64,000 nucleotides of DNA from JAGNLV01 sp964612145. Its GTDB lineage: Bacteria > Zixibacteria > MSB-5A5 > GN15 > FEB-12. The DNA lies in contig CAZTBP010000001.1 of the NCBI GenBank assembly GCA_964612145.1, positions 248,001 to 312,000 of the forward strand. The letters are read 5' to 3'. The notes under the pieces were generated by a model. That model was given only the letters and a program-made list of their open reading frames with translations, was not told the DNA's origin and ran no database searches. Positions within the stretch are counted from its first letter, which is position 1, and every line of letters starts with the position of its first letter. Positions 1 to 7,884 of the stretch are shown piece after piece. The translations under genes and the position numbers were made by a program.

Positions 1-1
1 T

Positions 2-2008
2 ATGACTGAGGAACGAACACAGAAAAAGTCAGGACTGGGCAGTTACTTCCCGCACCGCCGCGCCATGATTGCCGTGATTGCGGTTGCCCTGGTGGCGTTT
101 GCCATCGGTATGATGTTTGGCGGCGGCGACGGGGCCCCGTCAGCCGGCGGTGCTGACAACCAGGCACAGGTCGATGCCGAACCAACTACCTGGACCTGCT
201 CTATGCATCCGCAGATTCAGCTTCCGGAACCGGGCAAGTGCCCGATTTGCTTCATGGACCTGATACCCCTGGAATCGGGGGACGATGCTGCGGAGCTCGA
301 TCCCAACCAGCTCAAGATGAGCGAGACGGCACGACAGCTGGCACGAATCCAGACGGCCGAAGTTCGGCGGGGGTTTGCCGAACGTGAAATCCGACTTGTT
401 GGACGTCTGGCCTACGATGAGACCCGCCTGTCCTACATCACCGCCTGGGTCCCCGGTCGGCTCGACCGGCTCTTTGCCGATTTCACCGGTGTCAGGGTTG
501 CCAAAGGTGATCATATGGTTTCCATTTATTCGCCGGAACTGCTCGCTGCTCAGGAGGAACTCATACAAGCCCGCGAGGCCCTCAAAGCTCTCTCCGGAAG
601 CAGCAGCATCCTGCGCTCGACCGCTCAGTCTACCGTCGAAGCCGCTCGGGAAAAACTGCGCCTTTTCGGCCTCACCGAGAACCAAATCGATTCGGTCGAG
701 AACGCCGATGTTACCGATGACCATCTCACACTCTACGCCCCGATTGGCGGAGTTGTAGTCGAAAAACACACCAAAGAAGGTCAGTATGTTGAAACCGGTG
801 CCCGGATTTACACGATCGCGGACCTCTCGCAGCTCTGGGCAATGTTCGAGGCATACGAATCCGACTTGCCCTGGCTGCGCTACGGTCAGCGGATTGAGTT
901 CACCTCGCCGTCATTTCCCGGCGACGTCTTCACTGCGATTATCACCTTCATCGATCCCGTGATCGATCCCAAAACCCGCACCGCCCGTGTTCGCGCTATC
1001 GTCGAGAACAAGAACGGCCGGCTCAAACCGGATATGTTTGTTACCGGTATCGTTCACTCACGACTTGATGCCGAGGGTAACGTGATCGATGACCTCCTCG
1101 CCGGCAAGTGGATCAGCCCCATGCACCCGCAAGTGGTCAAAGAGGGCCCCGGCCAATGTGATGTCTGCGGTATGGATCTCGTCAAGGCTGAGGACCTTGG
1201 CTACTCGACAATGTCCATGACCGATAAAAAGGCTCCACTTCTCATCCCGGCCTCGGCGCCCCTGCTGACCGGCACGCGCGCGGTCGTCTACGTGCAACTT
1301 TCTACCCCCGACGGCCCCATTTTCGAAGGCCGTGAAGTCCGACTCGGTCCCCGCGCCGGTGATTTCTATGTCGTCAAAGAAGGCATTGAAGAGGGTGAAG
1401 AAGTTGTTACCAACGGCGCGTTCAAGATCGATGCCGAACTGCAAATACAGGCCAAACCTTCTATGATGTCGCTGGCCTCAGAGTCCGCCGATGATCCGGC
1501 TCGGGAACAGTCCGAGGTTATCTCTACGATGGAGATATCGGCCGATGCCCGACGGGCACTCGACCCAATCTACGGCGCGTACTTCCAAACCCAGATGGCC
1601 CTGGCCAACGATGACCTCGACGCCACTCGCTCCGGATATGCCGACATCGCCGGGGCGGTTGAAGGTACTGACATGATGCTATTTGAGGATCAGGCGCATG
1701 ATCTCTGGATGAAACTGGCCGTCGACATCTCTACTGCCGCCGAAAACGGCATGGATGCGAATGACTTCGACGAGGCCCGCACCTGGTTCCGCGACCTCTC
1801 CGAAGACATAATCGATCTCCATACCGCCTTCGGTCACTCCGGCTCCGAGACCTTTTACCTGACCTATTGCCCGATGGCTTTTGACAATGATGGCGCCTAC
1901 TGGATGCAGACCGAGAACGTCGTCTGGAACTCCTTTTACGGTGAAGCCATGCTTCGCTGCGGCGAAATCAAAGATTCCCTTCCGCCCGACACGGAGGTCA
2001 CTGAATAA
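2..2008 (+). CDS. cusB: CusB-like RND efflux periplasmic adaptor with two heavy-metal-binding domains and DUF3347 tail
   Basis: This is the membrane-fusion subunit that links an inner-membrane RND pump to an outer-membrane channel, most likely for Cu(I)/Ag(I). A single membrane anchor lies at about residues 21-40. A heavy-metal-binding domain follows at 64-90 (CSMHP, then CPICFMDL), then lipoyl/barrel-sandwich segments. A second metal-binding domain sits at about 368-394 (SPMHP, then CDVCGMDL). The C-terminal part, about 512-660, resembles DUF3347 and contains a CPMAF segment and a late ML-CGE segment. The stop is 2 bases before the pump gene, so the two are one operon. The start lies at the window edge and an upstream start cannot be excluded. 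Having two metal-binding domains in one adaptor is unusual; family assignment is firm, and the exact metal is inferred. Confidence 0.93.
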   Translation: MTEERTQKKSGLGSYFPHRRAMIAVIAVALVAFAIGMMFGGGDGAPSAGGADNQAQVDAEPTTWTCSMHPQIQLPEPGKCPICFMDLIPLESGDDAAELDPNQLKMSETARQLARIQTAEVRRGFAEREIRLVGRLAYDETRLSYITAWVPGRLDRLFADFTGVRVAKGDHMVSIYSPELLAAQEELIQAREALKALSGSSSILRSTAQSTVEAAREKLRLFGLTENQIDSVENADVTDDHLTLYAPIGGVVVEKHTKEGQYVETGARIYTIADLSQLWAMFEAYESDLPWLRYGQRIEFTSPSFPGDVFTAIITFIDPVIDPKTRTARVRAIVENKNGRLKPDMFVTGIVHSRLDAEGNVIDDLLAGKWISPMHPQVVKEGPGQCDVCGMDLVKAEDLGYSTMSMTDKKAPLLIPASAPLLTGTRAVVYVQLSTPDGPIFEGREVRLGPRAGDFYVVKEGIEEGEEVVTNGAFKIDAELQIQAKPSMMSLASESADDPAREQSEVISTMEISADARRALDPIYGAYFQTQMALANDDLDATRSGYADIAGAVEGTDMMLFEDQAHDLWMKLAVDISTAAENGMDANDFDEARTWFRDLSEDIIDLHTAFGHSGSETFYLTYCPMAFDNDGAYWMQTENVVWNSFYGEAMLRCGEIKDSLPPDTEVTE

Positions 2009-2010
2009 CC

Positions 2011-5000
2011 ATGGCTCCCGAGACTCGATCACCGCAGCCGAAATCCCTCCTCGAACGCGTTATCGGCTATTGCCTCGATAACAAGCTGGTCGTCATCCTC
2101 GTAACACTCGTCCTGATCGCATGGGGTATCGGTGTTGCCCCCTTTGACTGGCGGCTCGGCGCCGTCCCGCGCGACCCGGTACCTGTCGATGCCATCCCCG
2201 ACATCGGTGAAAACCAGCAAATCGTCTTCACCGAATGGATGGGCCGTTCGCCACAGGATGTCGAAGACCAGATATCCTACCCTCTAACTGTTTCACTCCT
2301 CGGCATCCCCGGCGTCAAATCTATCCGAAGCTACTCGTACCTCGGCTTTTCAACGATCTATGTCATTTTCAAAGACGACGTCGAATTCTACTGGTCTCGT
2401 TCTCGCGTCCTGGAAAAACTGAATTCACTGCCCGCCGGCACCCTGCCGCAAAATGTCCGGCCCTCACTCGGCCCCGATGCTACTGCACTCGGCCAGGTAT
2501 TCTGGTACACCCTTGAGGGCCGCGACCCCGACGGCAACCCCACCGGCGGCTGGGATCTGCATGAGCTCCGCTCGATTCAGGATTTCCAGGTCCGCTACTC
2601 GCTCCAATCCGCCGACGGCGTCTCCGAAGTCGCATCGGTCGGCGGCTTCGTCCGGGAATACCACATCGATGTCAACCCCGATGCCATGCGAGCCAACGGC
2701 GTCAGCCTGACCGATGTCTTTAAAGCCGTCCAGATGTCCAACGTCGATGTCGGCGCCCGAACCATTGAGATCAACCGAGTCGAATACGTCATTCGCGGTC
2801 TGGGCTTCATTGAGAACCTCGCCGATATTGAAAACACTGTCGTTCGATCAACCAACAATGTTCCAATCCGCATCAGTGATGTCGCGACCGTCAACCTTGG
2901 CCCCGGCATGCGCCGCGGCGCCCTTGACAAGGGCGGTGCCGAAGTTGTCGGTGGCGTGGTCGTCGTCCGCTACGGCGAGAACCCACTTCAGACAATTAAG
3001 AACGTCAAAGCCAAGATGGCAGAAATCGCCCCCGGATTGCCGAAAAAGACCCTCTCCGACGGCACCGAGTCGCAAGTCACAATTGTCCCCTTTTACGACC
3101 GCACCGGCTTAATCTACGAAACGCTCGAAACCCTCAACACCGCGCTGGTCGATGAAATCCTGGTCACCATCATCGTCGTCATCATCATGGTCATGCATTT
3201 CCGCAGCTCACTGTTAATCTCCGGCCTGCTGCCCCTGACCGTCCTGATGGTCTTCATCGGCATGAAACTCTTCAAGGTCGACGCCAACATCGTCGCACTG
3301 TCGGGGATAGCAATCGCAATTGGGACCATTGTTGATATGGGGGTGGTCATCACTGAGAACATCCTCAGACACCTTGACAAAGCACCACCCGGCGCCAATC
3401 GCCGTAATGTCATTTTTACCGCCTCCTCCGAAGTCGGCGGCGCCGTCCTCACCGCCATCGCTACCACCGTCGTATCCTTTCTCCCGGTCTTCACGATGGA
3501 GGCTGCTGAAGGTAAGCTCTTCAAACCGCTTGCCTACACCAAAACCTTTGCCTTGGTCGCCTCGGTCATCGTCGCCCTGACTATCATTCCGCCATTCGCA
3601 CACATGCTCTTCTCCCGTACTCGCACAAACTCCGAGCGTCTCCGTCTTCTGCTGCGCGTCGGCCTTGTTCTCGCCGGTATTACTGCAATGATATGGTCCT
3701 TCTGGTTGAGCGGTCTCGCCCTGATTATCGTCGCTGCTTACCTGCAGTTTAGCAGGGCCCTTCCGCGACAATACCGGAACCTTACTCCAAAGATCGTTAA
3801 CTACGTGATTGTAGTCATTGTTGCCTGGCTTCTGGCCGAGCACTGGTTGCCGCTTGGCGTACAGACCGGTGTCTTCCTCAACTTCATTTTTGTCGCAGTC
3901 CTGCTCGGCAGCATTCTGCTGGCCTTCCAGCTCCTGATTCGGGTCTACGAACCGATCCTCCGCTGGTGTTTGGACCACAAAAAGACCTTTCTTGCGATCC
4001 CGGCCCTGTTGATAGTTCTCGGCGCCAGCATCTGGCTCGGCTTTGACTCGCTCTTCGGCTTCATGCCTAACTGGGTTAAATCATCGTCGCCCTATGTCTC
4101 CCTGCACCACACCTTCCCCGGTCTCGGCAAAGAGTTTATGCCCGACCTCGACGAAGGCTCCTTCCTGTATATGCCCACTACGATGCCGCATGCCTCCATA
4201 GGTGAGGCCCTCGAAGTCCTCCAGATTCAGGACAGGGCCTTCAACGCTATCCCCGAGGTCGAGTCCGCAGTAGGAAAACTCGGTCGCGTCGACTCTCCTC
4301 TGGATCCGGCGCCGATTTCCATGATCGAAACGATCATCAGTTACAAGTCGGAATACAAGCTCGATGAGTCCGGACACCGGATGAAATTCCGCTATGATGA
4401 CGACACCGACGAATACGTTTGCGATGAAAACGGCCGGCTGATTCCCGATGACGATGGCCGCCCGTTCCGCCAATGGCGTGATCATATCAACTCACCCGAT
4501 GACATCTGGCAGGAAATTCTCAGGGCCGGAAAACTGACCGGAACCACCTCCGCGCCCAAGCTCCAGCCGATCGCAGCCAGGATCGTAATGCTCCAGTCCG
4601 GTATGCGCGCCCCCATGGGCGTTAAGATCAAGGGCCCCGATTTAGAAACAATCGAACGGGTCGGCCTCCAAATCGAGAAGTTCCTGAAGGAGGTACCCTC
4701 GGTGAAGGCCAACACGGTCATCGCCGACCGCATAGTCGGCAAACCCTATCTCGAGATAGATATCGACCGGGAGAAGATCGCCCGTTATGGCATTCACATC
4801 CGCCAGGTGCAGGATGTAATCGAGGTCGCCATCGGCGGAAAACCGCTTACCAGCACAGTCGAGGGCCGCGAACGATACTCGGTCCGGGTCCGATATCAGC
4901 GTGAACTGCGAAGCTCCCTCGAATCACTCGAACGGATAATCGTCCCTGCCCCTGACGGCACCCAGATACCCCTTGGTGAACTGGCCGAAATTAAGTTTGT

Positions 5001-5808
5001 CCGGGGCCCCATGGTCATTAAATCAGAGGATACCTTCCTCATCGGCTATGTCATCTTTGACAAGAAACCGGACTATGCAGAAGTCGATGTCGTCAACGAT
5101 GCCCAGAAGCTGCTGGGTTCGAAAATCGACTCTGGGGAACTTGATATCCCGGCCGGTGTAAGCTACAGCTTTGCGGGCAGCTACCAAAACCAGATTCGCT
5201 CCGAACGCCGCCTCCGGGTCGTTTTACCTCTCTCGCTTGTTATCATCTTCCTGATACTGTACTTTCAATTCCGAAAAGTCCCCACAGCCCTGCTGGTATT
5301 CTCTGGCATCTTTGTCGCCTGGTCCGGTGGGTTCCTTATGCTCTGGCTTTATGGCCAGGACTGGTTCCTCAACTTCGCGCTGTTCGGGGTCGATTTCCGA
5401 GAACTGTTCCAGGTACGAACTTTTAACCTCTCTGTCGCCGTGTGGGTCGGCTTCCTGGCCCTGTTCGGCATCGCTACCGACGATGGCGTCATTATTTCAA
5501 CCTATCTCAAGCAGGTTTTTGACCGCGACAAACCCAAAACGGTTAAGGATATCCGGGAAGCCACCGTCAAGGCCGGAAAACGCCGTATCCGTCCGGCCCT
5601 CATGACCGTCGCTACCACCATTCTCGCCCTTATTCCGGTCCTTACCTCGACCGGCAAAGGTTCCGATATCATGGTGCCTATGGCCATTCCGTCATTCGGC
5701 GGTATGACCGTCGTGATTATCACAGTTTTTGTCGTCCCAGTGCTGTACTGCGCGATAGCGGAGAAGAAACTGAAAATTAGTTACAATAAACCGCAAACCA
5801 CTGAATAG
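2011..5808 (+). CDS. cusA: CusA-like heavy-metal RND efflux pump
   Basis: This is the inner-membrane proton-driven transporter of the HME-RND family, expected to export monovalent copper or silver through the CusB-like adaptor. Family marks include the first membrane helix near residues 28-48, the TM4 segment IVDMGVVITENI carrying the likely proton-relay acidic residue, the LGKEFMPDLDEGSFLYMPTT stretch, and the MRAP-GVKIKGP region near the Met pathway. At 1265 residues it is about 200 longer than E. coli CusA (about 1047). The extra length is a hydrophobic insert at about 535-640 with several predicted helices, and an acidic loop around 785-830. No outer-membrane channel (CusC) is visible in the window, so it may lie upstream. 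Confidence 0.93.
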   Translation: MAPETRSPQPKSLLERVIGYCLDNKLVVILVTLVLIAWGIGVAPFDWRLGAVPRDPVPVDAIPDIGENQQIVFTEWMGRSPQDVEDQISYPLTVSLLGIPGVKSIRSYSYLGFSTIYVIFKDDVEFYWSRSRVLEKLNSLPAGTLPQNVRPSLGPDATALGQVFWYTLEGRDPDGNPTGGWDLHELRSIQDFQVRYSLQSADGVSEVASVGGFVREYHIDVNPDAMRANGVSLTDVFKAVQMSNVDVGARTIEINRVEYVIRGLGFIENLADIENTVVRSTNNVPIRISDVATVNLGPGMRRGALDKGGAEVVGGVVVVRYGENPLQTIKNVKAKMAEIAPGLPKKTLSDGTESQVTIVPFYDRTGLIYETLETLNTALVDEILVTIIVVIIMVMHFRSSLLISGLLPLTVLMVFIGMKLFKVDANIVALSGIAIAIGTIVDMGVVITENILRHLDKAPPGANRRNVIFTASSEVGGAVLTAIATTVVSFLPVFTMEAAEGKLFKPLAYTKTFALVASVIVALTIIPPFAHMLFSRTRTNSERLRLLLRVGLVLAGITAMIWSFWLSGLALIIVAAYLQFSRALPRQYRNLTPKIVNYVIVVIVAWLLAEHWLPLGVQTGVFLNFIFVAVLLGSILLAFQLLIRVYEPILRWCLDHKKTFLAIPALLIVLGASIWLGFDSLFGFMPNWVKSSSPYVSLHHTFPGLGKEFMPDLDEGSFLYMPTTMPHASIGEALEVLQIQDRAFNAIPEVESAVGKLGRVDSPLDPAPISMIETIISYKSEYKLDESGHRMKFRYDDDTDEYVCDENGRLIPDDDGRPFRQWRDHINSPDDIWQEILRAGKLTGTTSAPKLQPIAARIVMLQSGMRAPMGVKIKGPDLETIERVGLQIEKFLKEVPSVKANTVIADRIVGKPYLEIDIDREKIARYGIHIRQVQDVIEVAIGGKPLTSTVEGRERYSVRVRYQRELRSSLESLERIIVPAPDGTQIPLGELAEIKFVRGPMVIKSEDTFLIGYVIFDKKPDYAEVDVVNDAQKLLGSKIDSGELDIPAGVSYSFAGSYQNQIRSERRLRVVLPLSLVIIFLILYFQFRKVPTALLVFSGIFVAWSGGFLMLWLYGQDWFLNFALFGVDFRELFQVRTFNLSVAVWVGFLALFGIATDDGVIISTYLKQVFDRDKPKTVKDIREATVKAGKRRIRPALMTVATTILALIPVLTSTGKGSDIMVPMAIPSFGGMTVVIITVFVVPVLYCAIAEKKLKISYNKPQTTE

Positions 5809-5829
5809 ACTCCTGCAGGAGGTTCGAAT

Positions 5830-6399
5830 ATGTCTCGCATCCTTACGCTCACACTGGCGCTGATCGCCGCCGCAGCTATTCTCATGGCCGGAGCCGGCTG
5901 CGACGACGAATCATCCGGATCGGTCGACCCGAACAGCTCCCAGTCGCCCCGCCTGATCAGCGTCTTCCCGAACGATGGAGCATCGGGAGTCCATCCCGGT
6001 ACAGATATGCACCTGACATTCAACACTCCAATGGATACCGCCTCGGTCCACAGCGCTTTTCACTTTACTGGCGGCGAAATCATGCACGAGTGGCTGGACT
6101 CGCTGGAACATCACATCGACAGCGGCGGGATGATGGGGGACGGCCATATGGATGGTCATCATCTTATGAATATGGAACATATGATGAACTGGATGGACAG
6201 TGTGGAAATCCCCGGTCACTTCATGTGGAACGACTCCCTGGACAGCTGCACTATTTCACCAGACAGCAGCCTCATGCCCGGGACAGACTATATGATGTTC
6301 TTCTACGGTGAGATGCACGATCACACCGGCAGACACCACCTCAATATAGGCGACCTCCCGCCGGATTCCATCATGTTCCGCTTCCGGACAGCGCCATAA
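5830..6399 (+). CDS. Ig-like lipoprotein with a Met/His-rich segment, probable periplasmic metal binder
   Basis: An N-terminal hydrophobic segment ends at a Cys (LMAGAGC), so this is probably a lipoprotein, although the lipobox is imperfect. Residues from about 37 match an SbsA-type Ig-like domain (VFPNDGASGVHPGTDMHLTFNTPM). The middle, about 76-125, is packed with Met, His and Asp (for example MMGDGHMDGHHLMNMEHMM), which fits soft-metal binding. It follows the pump by 21 bases and has a clear ribosome-binding site (AGGAGG, 7 bases before ATG), so it belongs to the efflux operon. A copper-sequestering or sensing role in the periplasm is inferred from composition and context. Confidence 0.75.
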   Translation: MSRILTLTLALIAAAAILMAGAGCDDESSGSVDPNSSQSPRLISVFPNDGASGVHPGTDMHLTFNTPMDTASVHSAFHFTGGEIMHEWLDSLEHHIDSGGMMGDGHMDGHHLMNMEHMMNWMDSVEIPGHFMWNDSLDSCTISPDSSLMPGTDYMMFFYGEMHDHTGRHHLNIGDLPPDSIMFRFRTAP

Positions 6400-6446
6400 G
6401 CATGTAACAAATCACAGCCACGATGGCCGTAAGGTCCTCGTCGTGT

Positions 6447-6481
6447 TTAAGCCCGGTACGATAATTCGTGGCCGGGCTTAA
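6447..6481. terminator. Stem-loop between convergent genes
   Basis: A 10-bp perfect inverted repeat (TTAAGCCCGG and CCGGGCTTAA) is separated by 15 bases. It lies between the end of the plus-strand efflux operon and the end of the convergent minus-strand gene, so it may end transcription from both sides. No long T-run follows on either strand. Confidence 0.6.
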
Positions 6482-6515
6482 CCCTATTTCCACCAAGTAA
6501 ACTGAACGGGTATGA

Positions 6516-7259
6516 TTAAAATGTGACGGTCACTCCCACGACCGTATAATGCACCAGCGTGAAGTTGTACACTTCATCGTTATCGACACCTCCTTCAAGG
6601 ATCCGATATCCGCCCTTTAACGCGGTCCGATTCGTCATCCGGTAGCGCAGCGCCACCAGCACATCTTCCGCCCGCCCCTGCGGCGCCGCCAGCGCGTCCG
6701 CGATAACTTCTACTCCCATTCGCTTCCCAAAACGCCAGTCCAGCGCGAAATTCAGAAGCGGTACAAAGCCGGTGTTGGTCTTTTCCGCTTTTTTTTCTGC
6801 ATCTTCAACCGAAACCGCAGCATCACGGACTTTCGCCGTAAATCCTACTCCGAGATCAAGGTGCTCTGACCGATAAATCCCATACCGATATGTCAGGCGA
6901 TATGAGTCAAACCGGAATTTCGACACCACTGATGTCCCCGGATCAAATGTCGCTCCCTCAAATCGAATCGAACGATTGAATGCGCCTTCCGCCTCCAGCC
7001 GCAAAGGAGCGACCAGCAGCGACAGCGAGTGGCGTTCACTCATTAACCACGTGCCCCTTACGCGCCAATACGCTGCCGGATCGGCGTCGAGATCTTCAAC
7101 AAATGAAAACTCCGTTCCAACATCACCCGGAATCCGAATGTCATTATAGCCCGGAAATGCCCCGCCGGCCTGCACGTCGATTTCGACCGACTGCGCCCGC
7201 CCGTCCGTCGCACCGAGTAACAGCAAGAGATTCAGAAACAGCCTTTTGATTATCATCAT
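6516..7259 (-). CDS. Exported protein, possible outer-membrane beta-barrel
   Basis: I do not recognise a named family. A signal peptide is clear (MMIIKRLFLNLLLLLGATDGRAQS), after which the chain alternates polar and hydrophobic residues and is rich in aromatic and Arg residues. It ends VVGVTVTF, with the terminal Phe typical of outer-membrane barrels. The open frame reaches 7283, but the tandem Met codons at 7259 and 7256 place the signal peptide correctly and avoid the upstream terminator stem. It lies downstream of a strong terminator, so it probably has its own promoter and is not obviously part of the T6SS operon. Confidence 0.65.
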   Translation of the reverse strand: MMIIKRLFLNLLLLLGATDGRAQSVEIDVQAGGAFPGYNDIRIPGDVGTEFSFVEDLDADPAAYWRVRGTWLMSERHSLSLLVAPLRLEAEGAFNRSIRFEGATFDPGTSVVSKFRFDSYRLTYRYGIYRSEHLDLGVGFTAKVRDAAVSVEDAEKKAEKTNTGFVPLLNFALDWRFGKRMGVEVIADALAAPQGRAEDVLVALRYRMTNRTALKGGYRILEGGVDNDEVYNFTLVHYTVVGVTVTF

Positions 7260-7266
7260 ACAGAAC

Positions 7267-7294
7267 AAAGCCCGCCAATACATCGGCGGGCTTT
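7267..7294. terminator. Bidirectional rho-independent terminator
   Basis: A 10-bp perfect stem (AAAGCCCGCC / GGCGGGCTTT) has an 8-base loop. It is followed by T-rich sequence on the plus strand, and its own stem base supplies TTTG on the minus strand. It lies just beyond the end of the minus-strand gene that stops at 7332, and would close the long T6SS transcript. Confidence 0.8.
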
Positions 7295-7331
7295 TTCCAA
7301 AATCTTGCCAGGTACGTGCGGGGCCACTCTA

Positions 7332-7853
7332 TTACTCGCTCTCCAGGATAATATCCTCGGCGACCTCAGCAGTAAACACTGAATCGGTCGGCACTTCACC
7401 CTGGCCACCTTTTATAAGAAGGCCGAATCCGAGAATGTACGAAAGCGTCTTCTTGCCCTTACCTTTGTTTTCAAAAGCACCCTTCAGCTTGATCATCTTC
7501 TCCTCGGGCGATTTGAATTCCCCTTTCGGCTGAAGTTCCTGGAACTCTACGGCAATCATCCCGGGCTTGCCGGCGCGACCGGCTTTCTCGACCTTGGTTA
7601 CCATGGCCGTTCCGGTAGCGCCTTCTTCAACAACTGTCGTTCCCCCGATCTTGATCGGCTCGGCCAGCGTTATCAGCAGCGGCACTCCCTCGGATACGTC
7701 GCCGGAATTGACTTTCATGTTCGAGTCAAATTTCAACTTCACCGGGTGCCCGGCCGGAAGCTGCACTATGCCCGCCAGTGCCGGCACCGCCGCCAGCAGG
7801 AGCCCCGTCACGAGCAAAATCGGCAGGCCGATCTTTGGTATTCTGAAAATCAT
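7332..7853 (-). CDS. Exported beta-rich protein of unknown function
   Basis: A signal peptide (MIFRIPKIGLPILLVTGLLL... ending PALAG) is followed by about 145 residues with a beta-strand pattern, including GHPVKLKFDSNMKVNSGDV and a segment VVEEGATGTAMVTKVEKAGRAGKPG. This resembles short periplasmic proteins that handle a structural beta-domain, but I cannot name a family. The open frame begins at 7865. The Met at 7853 is chosen because GGAG lies 6 bases upstream. It starts 31 bases after the TssM-like gene, so it is probably the last gene of the T6SS transcript, before a terminator. A role in the secretion system is possible but not shown. Confidence 0.65.
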   Translation of the reverse strand: MIFRIPKIGLPILLVTGLLLAAVPALAGIVQLPAGHPVKLKFDSNMKVNSGDVSEGVPLLITLAEPIKIGGTTVVEEGATGTAMVTKVEKAGRAGKPGMIAVEFQELQPKGEFKSPEEKMIKLKGAFENKGKGKKTLSYILGFGLLIKGGQGEVPTDSVFTAEVAEDIILESE

Positions 7854-7884
7854 GAGCAACTCCACATCCTTCTATGCCTGTCGG

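Noticed and set aside
3214..3978. A 254-codon frame on the minus strand within the CusA gene
   Set aside because: It is antisense to an intact, recognised gene, and its residues show no domain or signal peptide.
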